NCBI GenBank assembly: GCA_934444735.1 | Contig: CAKSDE010000001.1 | Span: forward strand, 1 to 64,000 | Direction of reading: 5' to 3' | Source: an uncultured Clostridia bacterium | GTDB lineage: Bacteria > Bacillota > Clostridia > UBA1381 | DNA length: 64,000 nucleotides | Shown: positions 6,681-16,906 of the stretch, piece after piece | How positions within the stretch are numbered: position 1 is the first letter of the stretch | Layout of the letters: every line of letters starts with the position of its first letter | Notes under the pieces: model-generated | The model's input: the letters and a program-made list of their open reading frames with translations, nothing else | The model's database searches: none | Told to the model about the DNA's origin: nothing | Position numbers and translations under genes: made by a program

Positions 6681-6868
6681 TCATGCAGATAGATAAATAG
6701 TGCATGAAAAACTATCTGCAAGACATAAATAATTTGGGTTATTTCCGAGTAGTTCAAAAGATTTTCCCGCAACTTCCTTTGCGGCGGCTTTACATTCTGC
6801 AAAGCTGTTTGCTTGAAGAAATTGCAAGAAAAAAGCAAGCCCCAATATGATTTTATTCTTCTCTTTAT
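6681..6868 (-). pseudogene. Unrecognised ~60-codon open frame below the heparinase gene
   Basis: An uninterrupted reverse frame (ANSFAECKAAAKEVAGKSFE... LLGNNPNYLCLADSF) stops at 6681-6683. It has no ATG/GTG with an RBS and runs into the 3' end of the heparinase gene in another frame. Its composition is protein-like, so it may be the tail of a gene lost by deletion; family unknown. Confidence 0.3.
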
Positions 6869-6873
6869 CTGTC

Positions 6874-9183
6874 TTACTCGGGCAAAGCAGAGATTATTAT
6901 TCGGGTTTTTATGTGATGTGACTTGCTTTCATCTACAGATAGCCGCAATTGTTCCAAACTCTTAAACGACATATCGTCATTTTGAGAGCTGCCGTAACCG
7001 ATATTGTGAATAAGCGCTTTTGGGGTGTAATTAAGCGGCGTTACCGTTATAAGCACATTATCGGTGGCAACTGTGAATGAATTTCCCGATTGCTCAAAGT
7101 GCGCATATGTATTCAGCAGAAAATGGGCAGACAGAGGGGTTGTACTTTCCAAAATATCTTCAATAATAAACGTGCGAATATCATTTGAGGTGACGCTGCG
7201 TATGTTTTTGGTGATAACATTACTGTCCCATGCGCCCAAGATGTCTGTCGAGTATTTGAAATTCCCGTTTTTATAGCTTGATTCAAGAACAACTGCGCCG
7301 GTATGGTTCTCGGATTTTTGCTTAATATATACACCGTTCGGCAGCTGCGGCAGAAAAAGATTATGTGCGGCGGCGCTGTGCAGAAAATCCGATTGGGGGT
7401 CGCCGTAACCGCATGTACCGCCGTCAATGAAGATCGGCTGACCGTTTACCTCCAGAATGAACGATCCTTTATCTTCGTGATTGTGCGAAAAACAAATCTC
7501 GCCGCCGAGCACGGTGAAATGCACCGCACCTAAATCGGGCAGGTTTTTTCGCACCGTTGTTATACCGGTCTTATTTAAACTGAGAAATCCGTCAAGACTG
7601 AAATTATGATCAAGAGGTTTTAGCTCGGGTGCCATAACGAGATACTCTATAAAAGAATAGTCTAAAAATGGGTTCGGATCACGGTTGTATATTTCCTGCC
7701 ATGTCGGGTTATTGCTGAAAATTGCTGCAAAAGCAAAGGTGAGCGCGTTGGCATGAGTGAAGTTTTCGCTGCCTGCCGGGGTATCACTTATCGGTATAAA
7801 TCGCATATGTTTTCCCCAATCGCTCCTGACGGCAAGCCCGTAATCAAATGCTTTGTGCAGCTTTTGCGGCGTATATTCGCAAAGAGGCACCTTTTTGTAA
7901 CGTGCAAGCATAAAAAGCGTCGGTGAAACGCATTGAATCACAGCTGCCCAGTAGCTCGGTCCCTCCAGAGTGCCGCCATCCGAGCCGATTGATTTTTCAA
8001 TCATCTCATTCATGAAATTTTCCGATTCGGTTAAATCGGATTTATAGCGCGGATAGCGTTCAATCAATGCCAAAAGAGCCGCAACTCTGCCGCGGTTAAA
8101 CATAAAGCCTTGATTACACTCATAGATATAATCCATTGTTTTAAAGTCCGCCTCTATCCGCGGCAGACCTTTCATTATTATTGCGTCATAGATTATATTT
8201 TTTCCGTGCCAGGTTAAAAGTGTGCCTGCCCAATCAAGCACAAGCGCCGCGGCGTGGCAGACTTTGTATTCGGTAAATGAGCGGTGATGCCAGGTTGCGC
8301 CGGGAAAAACTCCCATGACGTGCTCGCACCAATATTCGCAGTGTGCCGCGCTTAAGGCAAATCTGCAAGCCATCTTGAGCATTTCGGGATTATTTTCTAT
8401 AATACCGCAGAAAGCGAGCAGCTCCATTGCACTTATGAAATCTATATCCGACTCTACGCCGAACTGATTGTTTGCACACGGGAAAAATCTGCCTATTTTC
8501 TTTTCGGGTTCTGTATCCATGAATTGAAGTGCAAGAGAGTATATTTTTTTATAAATACTTTTAAACGGCTCTTTTGTTAATTTTTTTCTTAAAAGCACAA
8601 GCTCATTTTCATCAAAGAAAATATTGCAGGACGGTTTTATATCAAAGCTATCGTTAAAACACCCCTCCCAGTCGGGTGAGTAGACGCTTTTTTCCTCCGC
8701 AATTACATCAGATTTTCCCAGCCCAAGCCAATAAAGAGCCGCACTTGTGGCTCTGTCGGGGATTTCGGATTTTAGAGAAATCGATATTTGGCTTATAGTC
8801 TTTCCGGAAATTTTTCCGGTATGTTTTATAACCGAGTTTGCTCCGTGAGTGGAGATGACTTCGGTATTTTTTCCGTCTACAGTGCAGTTTACCGTTATGA
8901 CGGAATTTTTGTCCGCTTTGCCGAACAGGATAAAGGTATCGTAATTTTTTATGTCGAGAGAGCATTTGCGCTCTATTTTTATATCGAAATTTTCCAAAGA
9001 CGGTTTTTCAACCGTCAGAACAACGCTTGCCCAGTCGGTTTTTGCAGCGGCTTGTGCGCCTTTTCCCAATGTTACGGTATAGTTTGAAAGACGCGAAAAT
9101 TTGCGGTGAGTCGGGTATGACTCGCCGCTGTCCCAGAACGGTTCAAAAATACTTTCGGCACGGTTGATGATTATATTATTCAC
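6874..9183 (-). CDS. Heparinase II/III family protein (polysaccharide lyase-like)
   Basis: A 769-residue protein without signal peptide. An N-terminal beta-rich domain (about 1-190) precedes an alpha-toroid (about 200-500) and a C-terminal heparinase II/III beta-sandwich. Conserved there are SHNHEDKGSF (about 563-572), IDGGTCGYGDP (about 582-592) and AAAHN (about 602-606). Heparinase II/III relatives cleave uronic-acid glycosidic bonds by beta-elimination; the substrate here cannot be told. Lack of a leader suggests it acts on imported oligosaccharides. GTG start at 9183 with RBS GAGGTGG 8 nt before; minus-strand -10 TATAAT at 9224-9229. Divergent from the AraC regulator, which probably controls it. 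Confidence 0.8.
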   Translation of the reverse strand: MNNIIINRAESIFEPFWDSGESYPTHRKFSRLSNYTVTLGKGAQAAAKTDWASVVLTVEKPSLENFDIKIERKCSLDIKNYDTFILFGKADKNSVITVNCTVDGKNTEVISTHGANSVIKHTGKISGKTISQISISLKSEIPDRATSAALYWLGLGKSDVIAEEKSVYSPDWEGCFNDSFDIKPSCNIFFDENELVLLRKKLTKEPFKSIYKKIYSLALQFMDTEPEKKIGRFFPCANNQFGVESDIDFISAMELLAFCGIIENNPEMLKMACRFALSAAHCEYWCEHVMGVFPGATWHHRSFTEYKVCHAAALVLDWAGTLLTWHGKNIIYDAIIMKGLPRIEADFKTMDYIYECNQGFMFNRGRVAALLALIERYPRYKSDLTESENFMNEMIEKSIGSDGGTLEGPSYWAAVIQCVSPTLFMLARYKKVPLCEYTPQKLHKAFDYGLAVRSDWGKHMRFIPISDTPAGSENFTHANALTFAFAAIFSNNPTWQEIYNRDPNPFLDYSFIEYLVMAPELKPLDHNFSLDGFLSLNKTGITTVRKNLPDLGAVHFTVLGGEICFSHNHEDKGSFILEVNGQPIFIDGGTCGYGDPQSDFLHSAAAHNLFLPQLPNGVYIKQKSENHTGAVVLESSYKNGNFKYSTDILGAWDSNVITKNIRSVTSNDIRTFIIEDILESTTPLSAHFLLNTYAHFEQSGNSFTVATDNVLITVTPLNYTPKALIHNIGYGSSQNDDMSFKSLEQLRLSVDESKSHHIKTRIIISALPE

Positions 9184-9331
9184 GAAAATTCCACCTCGTT
9201 TGTTCTTTTATCTATTTTAATTCATTATATCAAAATCCAAAACAAATATAAAGAGAAAATATTATGCAATGACTTGTAAAAAATTAACTTTATTTAAGCT
9301 TTGCCAAAAGATAAAAATAAAAAAACAAGTA

Positions 9332-9360
9332 TTGACAACGGTTTGGCGGAGTGATATACT
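9332..9360 (+). promoter_or_regulatory. Promoter of the AraC-family regulator gene
   Basis: TTGACA (9332-9337), 17 nt, TATACT (9355-9360); the coding start is 31 nt further. Confidence 0.8.
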
Positions 9361-9391
9361 TTGAGTAATATTAAGATTTTCGAGGTGTGAT

Positions 9392-10210
9392 ATGAATAAT
9401 TTCAGTATTTCGGTTGAGTATATTTACGGCGGAGAAATAACTTTAAAAGATGATTGGACGGGTGAAAACAGAGAGAATGTAACCGAGTGCGATAAAATTT
9501 ATTTTATTACAGACGGAGAATGTGAGATCGAGATAGAAGGGACAATCTATAAGGGCAGAAAGGGTGACGCATTTTTTATAAAAAGGCAGACAGCGCATAA
9601 ATACAGACTTACCGAATTGAACTACATGAAAAAATATTGGTTTCATGTCAATGTGAATTATAAGGATAAACCGCTTTTTGAAGAGCTGTCATTGCCGTAT
9701 TATCATCATTTTAATGATTTTGAGAAAGCGGACGAAAAATTTTCAAGGATAGCTGAACTGTCAAAAACAAAAAGCATTTTAGGGCAAATTCAGTGGAGTA
9801 ATGCATTGTTGGAGGTTCTGAATTTATATTATGAAAGTGCGGGGAGTGTGCGCGGAAATGAGTATAAGAGCGATATGGGGAATGTTGTGAAGTATATTTT
9901 GGATCACCAGTACGATCATATAAGTGTTGATGAGCTTGCCAAAATTGCGCATCTTCAGCCGAATTATTTTATAAAAAAATTTAAGCAGGAGGTGGGCATG
10001 TCACCGACCAAATTTATCAACTGGAAAAAATATGAGCTGATAGAGGGACTGCTTACCAATAACGATACACCGATTAAAGAGATAATGCGAAAAACCGGTT
10101 TTGATGATTTGGGATATTTCTCACATTTCTTTAAAAAATACAGCGGATACTCTCCGAAAAAATACAGAGAGGCTTGCAAAGAGGTGAACAGAAGCCTGCG
10201 TAAACTTTAA
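9392..10210 (+). CDS. AraC family transcriptional regulator with cupin sensor domain
   Basis: The 272-residue protein has an N-terminal cupin/AraC-binding domain (about 20-110; FITDGECEIEIEG, GDAFFIKRQTAHKYRL) that normally binds a sugar. The C-terminal double helix-turn-helix (about 165-265) shows ISVDELAKIAHLQPNYFIKKF and the signature TGFDDLGYFSHFFKKYSGYSPKKYR. RBS GAGGTG precedes ATG. It stands between the divergent heparinase gene and the secreted-protein operon at 10494, so it is the likely glycan-responsive activator of one or both. Confidence 0.88.
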   Translation: MNNFSISVEYIYGGEITLKDDWTGENRENVTECDKIYFITDGECEIEIEGTIYKGRKGDAFFIKRQTAHKYRLTELNYMKKYWFHVNVNYKDKPLFEELSLPYYHHFNDFEKADEKFSRIAELSKTKSILGQIQWSNALLEVLNLYYESAGSVRGNEYKSDMGNVVKYILDHQYDHISVDELAKIAHLQPNYFIKKFKQEVGMSPTKFINWKKYELIEGLLTNNDTPIKEIMRKTGFDDLGYFSHFFKKYSGYSPKKYREACKEVNRSLRKL

Positions 10211-10267
10211 AATTTTGATAAAAATAACCATGTATTTGTTCAAAATTAACTTTACATATCTAATCTC

Positions 10268-10296
10268 TTGAAATATATATTTTGGAATGTTATTAT
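10268..10296 (+). promoter_or_regulatory. Promoter of the secreted glycan-cluster operon
   Basis: TTGAAA (10268-10273), 17 nt, TATTAT (10291-10296). This leaves a ~190-nt leader before the start at 10494, containing a short inverted repeat GTTGAA/TTCAAC at 10327-10339, a possible operator or RNA stem. Confidence 0.65.
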
Positions 10297-10493
10297 TGTA
10301 TCATAAGGATAAACAAGTTGCCTATTGTTGAAATTCAACAAAAACTCGGATAGTTTTAAAGCATGCATAAAATTATTCTGAGTTTATATGGCAGAAAAAA
10401 ACAATAGTAAGAAATGATATGAAAAAGGCATATAATTCTTTTTCATGTCGGATTCGTGCCGCCGGCATAGGGCGGTTGGAAGGGAGATTTTTT

Positions 10494-13400
10494 ATGAAAA
10501 GTAAAATTATAAGCGCAGGATTATCTTTGGCTATGTTTGCGTCTGTATTTACTGCACTGCCGCAAAAAGGCTTTGCGGAGGATTCGGCATCTTTGATATT
10601 TTCCGATGATTTTGAAAGCATATTCACGGGAGGGACGGCATACGGCAGTCCTATAAATTACGGCAACAAATGGGAGCCTAACGGTGTAGGTACCGTTCTT
10701 TCATACGATGAAGAATTGGGAAGATACAAAGTTCTTGAAACAGCCAACAATGGGTATACAATGGGTATTATAAAGGCATACGGAAAAAAGAACGGAGAAC
10801 TGGTTTATAAAGATGTAACGGGACATATCCGGCTTTCAACGAAATTTAAACCAAAAAATGCACAGGATGTGGCATATCTTCCGATTGCCGCAACGGGAAA
10901 TACGAGCGGTAATAATCAGTATACAACAATGGCAACGCTGCAGTTTAATGAAGGAAAAATCAGAGCTGCCGTGCCTGATGTATCTATGATAACCGACACA
11001 TCGTCAAAAGACAGCTGTGCGGTTATATGGAATAATATAGCCGACTATACGGTTGATACATGGTATGACGTGACTGTGGATATGTATGTCGGCGGAGACA
11101 GTACAACAACGGCGGACGATTACTATTATTATTCTGTTTCGGACGGCGAGAATACATATACCGGCGGCCCGTACTATCTCGGATTGGTAGTGGGCAACAA
11201 CGGGACAAATCCGTGTTATGACTTTACGGCTTTGTCGAGAATATGCTTCGGATATACCTATTGCCAGGACACACAATGCGAAATAGCCGACATAAAGGTA
11301 TATCAGTATGCACCGGAATTTACGTCATCTATAAAGGACGGGGCAACGGGAGTAGAAACCGATAATGCGGAATACACAATTACATTTGATCAGATGATGG
11401 ACGCATCTACCTTTTCCGCAATTACATTTGAAGGCGGAACCGAGAATTACAGTATTACGCCGGCGAGCGGTATGTCAAAGACTGCGAAGATAACCGTAGA
11501 CGGTGAATTGCAGACGGGAACAAAATATACGATAACCGTTCCGGGGACAGTAAAAAATACAACCGGTGCGGCAGTAAAATCGGGGACAGTAAATTTCACA
11601 ACGAAGAAACCTGTTGATCCGTCGGTTATTATGAGCGATGAATTTGAAACACTTTATAATGACGGTTCGGTTCTCTATGGAAATAAATATACATATAACG
11701 GCAGTTTGGGTTCGAGTGAGCTTGCAAAAGACGGGGAAAACTATTATCTGAAGTTTTCTTCAAACGATAAATGTGATACCTCGGGGAACAGCCTGTCGCT
11801 CAAGAGAACAGAAGTACTTGATCTTTCGGGCAAAATAGAGCTTACGGCATCGGTTAAGTATGATGATACAACGTCTGCGGTATTTGTTCCGATTCCGATT
11901 ATAGTTGACGGAAGAAATAACCAGTATCAAGAGGTTCAGACTATAATGGTAAGGGACGGTAATTTTACCGTTTTGAATGTGAATGAGCCGGAATCGGTTG
12001 ACAGTACGGAAAATTATACCGCATCATATGATACGATATGTGAAGCGGAGGCGGGAAAATGGTATGATATCAAGCTTATACTTGACATAGACGGTGATTC
12101 GTCTACATTTGACCGATTCTCTTATGAGGTCAGCACGGGTAAAAAGACATATACCGGCAAAGACTATATTTTTGGAGCGGTAATGGCAAATAACAGCGGT
12201 CACCCGAAGTGGAACTTTGAAAAGGTGACGGGAGTATGGTTTAACGAAATAAGAGGTGCGAATGTTACATCGTACATTAAAAATATAAAAGTATTGCAAA
12301 ATCCTGCGCTTTGCGAAACGTCTATAGCAAACGGGGAACAGAAAGCTGCGGTTGACGAGCCGATAACAGTTACCTTTGACCAGACCATGGACGCATCGAC
12401 ATTTAAAAATATTACACTTATGAAAAACGGTAAAAAGACGGCACCAATAACCGTTGCACCCGAAACGGGCAGATCAAGACAATGTGTGATTACACTTGTT
12501 GAAGATCTTGAATATAATACGGATTACGTGCTTACAATCCCAAGTACGGTTTTAAGTACAACGGCAAGTAAGTTCGGCGGCAAAACGATTAACTTTGCGA
12601 CTGTAGCCGAAGCAGCAAAGCCGACAACTTTATTTACCGACGATTTTGATAAAATATATGGTTGGGCTGCAGCATATAACTATTTCCTTGGTTATGGTAA
12701 TTTCTGGGGAACAACCAATTTGTCAAAAGCAATGGCAGCGTATGATGATGAGTTGGGTATGTATAAGGCGGAATTGAAAAGTAATGCAAATCCGAACCCT
12801 GTTTCGGGATTGAATTATAAAAATAAAGGCACGGCTTTGAATGCGGTCGGAAATATCGCAGTATCCGCAAAGATTAAGCTGAGCGCGGCGAACAAGGAAG
12901 TAAAGGCGATAGTATTCGATACGGACGGCGGAGCACAGCCGAGTCCATACGGATATATTGAAACTTTGATATTTGACGCGGACGGTACAATAAAGGCGGT
13001 ATATCCGGACGGTGTAACCGATGTGACATCAAAAGAGAAGTTTAACAAAAAATATGATATTCTCGGTGCGTATGAGGCAAATAAATGGTATGATATAAAG
13101 GTTATAGTAAACTGCGACGGTGACGCTTCAACATTTGATACGTATTCTGTAATTGTTTCGGACGGTACAAACACTTATTCCGGCGGGCCGTATGTTTTCG
13201 GTACATCATATGCAACAAACGACAATTGGCCGGATTGGGCGTTTACCAAGATAGATTCTATAGGATTCGGGTATACATATGCAGCGGACTATCCGTGGGA
13301 GCTGGCAAATGTTAAGGCGGCAAGTATCCCGTCGGCACTCTTTGAGTCGAGCATTTCGGACGGCGAGAGCGATGTTGCGGTTGACGGCTCAATCCGATTG

Positions 13401-13982
13401 AAGTTTGATCAGTTGATGAGAGCAGATACATTTACAAATATAACACTGCAAAATGAAGCGGGAGAAAATATACCTGTATCGGTTTCACCGTATACGGGGA
13501 AATCCAAGACTGTTACGGTAACACCTGCGGAAAATCTTGCCTTTAACAGACTCTACAGGCTGACAGTGCCGACAACGGTTACAAACCTTGACGGAATCGG
13601 AGCGAAAAAAACGGTTATTACATTTACGACAGAGGCTGTTCCCGATGTGCTGGCGGTAGCCAATATAGAGGTTAATGACGGATATGACGTAATTCTTACA
13701 GAGGGAAGTACGGTAAAAGTATCTGCGGACTTTACCAACAGAGCGGTTGCAGGCGTAGAGAGCCAGGATGCGGTACTGCTCGCCGGGATTTATAACCCGA
13801 ACGATGAGATGATTGCGGTATGCTATACTACCGAAACAATTTTAAAAGGAAGCACAAAAACGTTAAAGGCGACCTTTACAGTACCAAAGAATGTGAAAAA
13901 AGGAGCATATGTAAAGGTGTTCTGCTGGGATACTTTAAAAGATATGACGCCGATAGGAGAGGCAGTCATAGTATCGAAGTAA
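10494..13982 (+). CDS. Very large secreted protein with three LamG-like/Big_5 repeats
   Basis: 1162 residues. The start at 10494 is chosen for its AAGGGAG RBS and an immediate signal peptide (MKSKIISAGL... ending PQKGFAE). The mature part is three tandem units of ~335 residues (about 27-372, 373-707, 708-1045). Each has a concanavalin/LamG-like sandwich (SDDFES, YGNKW, KWYDIKLI) followed by a Big_5 Ig-like domain with the recurring FDQxMDASTF motif and an FTT end. A final ~115-residue domain resembles the C-terminus of the 59109 protein. No catalytic motif or anchor is visible. I infer a polysaccharide-binding or adhesive role. First gene of the cluster. Confidence 0.75.
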   Translation: MKSKIISAGLSLAMFASVFTALPQKGFAEDSASLIFSDDFESIFTGGTAYGSPINYGNKWEPNGVGTVLSYDEELGRYKVLETANNGYTMGIIKAYGKKNGELVYKDVTGHIRLSTKFKPKNAQDVAYLPIAATGNTSGNNQYTTMATLQFNEGKIRAAVPDVSMITDTSSKDSCAVIWNNIADYTVDTWYDVTVDMYVGGDSTTTADDYYYYSVSDGENTYTGGPYYLGLVVGNNGTNPCYDFTALSRICFGYTYCQDTQCEIADIKVYQYAPEFTSSIKDGATGVETDNAEYTITFDQMMDASTFSAITFEGGTENYSITPASGMSKTAKITVDGELQTGTKYTITVPGTVKNTTGAAVKSGTVNFTTKKPVDPSVIMSDEFETLYNDGSVLYGNKYTYNGSLGSSELAKDGENYYLKFSSNDKCDTSGNSLSLKRTEVLDLSGKIELTASVKYDDTTSAVFVPIPIIVDGRNNQYQEVQTIMVRDGNFTVLNVNEPESVDSTENYTASYDTICEAEAGKWYDIKLILDIDGDSSTFDRFSYEVSTGKKTYTGKDYIFGAVMANNSGHPKWNFEKVTGVWFNEIRGANVTSYIKNIKVLQNPALCETSIANGEQKAAVDEPITVTFDQTMDASTFKNITLMKNGKKTAPITVAPETGRSRQCVITLVEDLEYNTDYVLTIPSTVLSTTASKFGGKTINFATVAEAAKPTTLFTDDFDKIYGWAAAYNYFLGYGNFWGTTNLSKAMAAYDDELGMYKAELKSNANPNPVSGLNYKNKGTALNAVGNIAVSAKIKLSAANKEVKAIVFDTDGGAQPSPYGYIETLIFDADGTIKAVYPDGVTDVTSKEKFNKKYDILGAYEANKWYDIKVIVNCDGDASTFDTYSVIVSDGTNTYSGGPYVFGTSYATNDNWPDWAFTKIDSIGFGYTYAADYPWELANVKAASIPSALFESSISDGESDVAVDGSIRLKFDQLMRADTFTNITLQNEAGENIPVSVSPYTGKSKTVTVTPAENLAFNRLYRLTVPTTVTNLDGIGAKKTVITFTTEAVPDVLAVANIEVNDGYDVILTEGSTVKVSADFTNRAVAGVESQDAVLLAGIYNPNDEMIAVCYTTETILKGSTKTLKATFTVPKNVKKGAYVKVFCWDTLKDMTPIGEAVIVSK

Positions 13983-13997
13983 AAATTGGGGATGTTT

Positions 13998-14080
13998 GTT
14001 AATTCCAAAGCTTTTTTCCTATCCCCTAAAAAAACAAGGGCTGTTTAAAAAATCAATTGACTTTTTAAACAGCCTCTTAC
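13998..14080 (+). repeat. Composite terminator-like repeat, copy A
   Basis: Block TTAATTCCAAAGCTTTTTTC followed by CTATCCCCT, then a hairpin with perfect 13-bp arms (14040-14052 / 14063-14075) around ATCAATTGAC. Same plan as copies at 46693, 52951 and 37077 with different arm sequence. It likely ends or attenuates transcription after the big secreted protein. Confidence 0.75.
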
Positions 14081-14157
14081 CTATAATAAAACTATTTAAA
14101 AATTGTAAAACTAACATTTTTCAATTAAAATTTTTAGGTTGAAATAAAAAGTTCCGG

Positions 14158-14187
14158 TTGATTTGAATTTTACTTTTTACCTATTAT
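14158..14187 (+). promoter_or_regulatory. Probable promoter of the SLH protein gene
   Basis: TTGATT (14158-14163), 18 nt, TATTAT (14182-14187), overlapping an alternative TTGAAT-16-TATAAA. It lies after a terminator-like hairpin, so the rest of the cluster may start here. Confidence 0.45.
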
Positions 14188-14212
14188 AAAATTATTGGCA
14201 AGGAGAAAGACA

Positions 14213-16888
14213 ATGAAAAAAATATTGTTATGTGTATTGATACTTGCGGTATTATTGCAAAGCTCATTCGTTTTTGCAAAAGCCGATGCGTCAGCTGATA
14301 CGGGGAGTGATATCAGTCTGCTTGAAGAGATCGGTATTTATAAGCCTCAGGACAATATGAGCGAGAGCGAAGAATTGCTGACGCGTGAGAAAATGACGGT
14401 TCAGCTTTGCGTATTTTACGGAGTGGAGCGTGACGGAAATATCCATGAATTTTCGGGCGAGAGCGTATACAGCGATGTTGATTCGGACTACTATCTGGCA
14501 TATGAGATAATGCTTTTGGAAAGAAATGGCTGTATGTCGGGGTTTACGGACGGGACATTTAAGCCTGAAAACAATGTCACCTGTTCGCAGGCTGCAAAAG
14601 CACTTGTTACGATTTTGGGATATGCTCCGATGGCGGAATATGATGGAGGCTGGTTTTCGGGGTATATGAAAAAAGCCGAGGAGCTCGGACTCTTAAAAGG
14701 AGTTAATTCCGCCCCGAATGAATTTATAACGCGCGGTGATTTCACAAAACTTTTGATGAATGCGCTTGAAACAGAAACCGTTAAGATAAAGGCAGGGGCA
14801 GACGGCAGCGCGGAATATACCGAAGACGAAATTCTTTTGAACAGACTGGGATATGAAAAAATCCGCGGTATTGTTTCGGCAACGGAAAATGTAAGCCTTT
14901 TCGGAAAGGATACGGCAGGAAAAGGCAAAATAATAATTGATGATACTTTAATCGAATGCAGCGGCAATTTTGACGAATATATCGGCGCATATGTAACTGC
15001 GTACTGTAAGCAGGATAAAGATATGGATTTCGGAGAATTGGTTTATATTGAAATAAATGAAAATAAAACCAAGATTGAAGAAGTCCCGGCAGAAAAGATC
15101 TCGGAAAGGTCAACAATATCGCAGTTTATATATGAAAACGGGAAAGGAAAAGAGAAAAAGGTTACATTAGGCGATGATGTGACTTTCATATTTAACGGCA
15201 GAAAGCTGACATTTTACACCGATGAGCATATAAAGACGCAAAACGGTTCTGTTCGTCTGATAGACTCGGACGGCGATTCGGCTTACGAAACGGTGATTGT
15301 CAAAAGCTATGTTGATTTTTGGGTTGCTGGTGTTTATGAGAAAGACGAAAAGATCGTATTGTCCGATGAGCTGGGCAAAAACGCAATAGAAATTGATATG
15401 CAAGATAGCAATTATGATGTTTCACTTTCAAAAAACGGCTCGGCGGCAGTGTTTGCGGATATTTTAAAGAAAAATATCGTATCTGTTGCTGCGGATAAGA
15501 TGTCGGGGAGTCCGCTTAAAATCTCGTCCGATGCCCGTGCATTTGATATGATTATATCGGATAAAACGGCAGACGGAGTATTAAACGGAATTGATAAAGA
15601 GGATAAAAAGATCACGGTGGGAAACGAAGAATTTGATCTGGCGAATACTTTTGATTTTTCAAGATTTACACTTGTTTTGGGCAGAGAATATACGGCTTAT
15701 TTTAACTATGATAATAAGATAAGCGCCGTAAAGGAAAAGCCGTCCGATAAATACGGATTTATAACAAAGGTATTTGCAGATGATATAGATGAGGACGCAG
15801 TATATGCAAAATTGTACACTCAGGACGGCGAATTTGTAACAGCACAGCTTGCAAAGGGAGTTAAGATAGACGGAACGGGATTTAAGAATGCACAGGAGAT
15901 TATCGATGAGCTGTCATCGGCTTCAGCTGCGTTTTTCAAGGATTTATCGTTTGGTATGACAAACCGAAACGGCTGTGAGCAGCTGGTAAAATACAGAGTA
16001 AACTCAGAGGATAATTTAAGCGTTATCGATACCGTGAAAAAGAATCGCGGCGGTGACGAAGGGTTTTCGTTCGGGATAAAAATGGAGGGCAGCTCTTCAA
16101 ATGTTCTTCACGCGTTTGGACATTCGCAGAACTTTGAAAGCGGTGTAGGAATAGATCCCGAAATGGTTACATTTATGCTGCCGTCCGATGCGGCTGATGA
16201 GGACGGCTACGGTGTTTTATCGAACGGTGCGGTATATTCGGATTTGATAAAGACAGATGTGTATGCGTACGACTTAAGCGAGCTGAATGTGGCAAAAGTC
16301 TGCATTATGAATGCCTCGGCAGGAGATAATATTGAAGTGAAAGAATCGAATAATATGATGATCGTCACAAAGGTGACATCGGGAATTGATTCTGATGATA
16401 TGCCTGTTATGGCTGTGAGCGGAGTGAAGATCAAGACGGGATTGGAATATGAGCTGGAGGTTTTGGATACGGTTGTCAATAAAGACAAAATAAAACCGGG
16501 TATGATTATAAGATGGAATGCTGACAGCAGGGATCGCGCAAAGACGGTGGAAATTGCATATTCACGGGATAACAGCGGAACGGTTCTGAATAATGTGACT
16601 CCGACTACCAGCTACTATTCGGATTTTAGAATCGCCGCCGGAAAAGCGCTTAATATGGACAATGACTATATTATGATAGGCTATGATACCGATGGTGTCT
16701 TAAAAAAGGAAACATATGCGCTGAGAAATATAACGAATGTTTTTGTTTACGATGAAAACGCAAAGGAGAAGGTTGTAAAATCGAGTATAAATGCGATAAA
16801 AACAGAGAAACATTTCGGGACGGAGGCGAGTATTGTTTTCTCATTCCAGGATTATGCAAGACTCAAAACAATTGTTGTATATGAATAA
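14213..16888 (+). CDS. S-layer homology (SLH) domain protein, 891 residues
   Basis: RBS AAGGAGA and a signal peptide (MKKILLCVLI... SFVFA) fix the start at 14213. Three SLH repeats fill about residues 28-190; the clearest is SGFTDGTFKPENNVTCSQAA, the first is degenerate. SLH repeats hold proteins non-covalently to secondary cell wall polymer. The remaining ~700 residues are beta-rich with no enzyme motif I recognise; VTLGDD- and ITVGNEEF-like strands recur. I infer a surface scaffold or binding protein working with the unanchored secreted proteins on either side. The stop is 18 nt before the SGNH gene, so they are co-transcribed. Confidence 0.8.
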   Translation: MKKILLCVLILAVLLQSSFVFAKADASADTGSDISLLEEIGIYKPQDNMSESEELLTREKMTVQLCVFYGVERDGNIHEFSGESVYSDVDSDYYLAYEIMLLERNGCMSGFTDGTFKPENNVTCSQAAKALVTILGYAPMAEYDGGWFSGYMKKAEELGLLKGVNSAPNEFITRGDFTKLLMNALETETVKIKAGADGSAEYTEDEILLNRLGYEKIRGIVSATENVSLFGKDTAGKGKIIIDDTLIECSGNFDEYIGAYVTAYCKQDKDMDFGELVYIEINENKTKIEEVPAEKISERSTISQFIYENGKGKEKKVTLGDDVTFIFNGRKLTFYTDEHIKTQNGSVRLIDSDGDSAYETVIVKSYVDFWVAGVYEKDEKIVLSDELGKNAIEIDMQDSNYDVSLSKNGSAAVFADILKKNIVSVAADKMSGSPLKISSDARAFDMIISDKTADGVLNGIDKEDKKITVGNEEFDLANTFDFSRFTLVLGREYTAYFNYDNKISAVKEKPSDKYGFITKVFADDIDEDAVYAKLYTQDGEFVTAQLAKGVKIDGTGFKNAQEIIDELSSASAAFFKDLSFGMTNRNGCEQLVKYRVNSEDNLSVIDTVKKNRGGDEGFSFGIKMEGSSSNVLHAFGHSQNFESGVGIDPEMVTFMLPSDAADEDGYGVLSNGAVYSDLIKTDVYAYDLSELNVAKVCIMNASAGDNIEVKESNNMMIVTKVTSGIDSDDMPVMAVSGVKIKTGLEYELEVLDTVVNKDKIKPGMIIRWNADSRDRAKTVEIAYSRDNSGTVLNNVTPTTSYYSDFRIAAGKALNMDNDYIMIGYDTDGVLKKETYALRNITNVFVYDENAKEKVVKSSINAIKTEKHFGTEASIVFSFQDYARLKTIVVYE

Positions 16889-16906
16889 TGGCGGAAAGGA
16901 TTTGTT

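Noticed and set aside
10419..10493. Upstream start (10419) for the large LamG/Big_5 protein
   Set aside because: It would add 25 arginine-rich residues before the signal peptide; ATG 10494 has a proper RBS and leads straight into the signal peptide.
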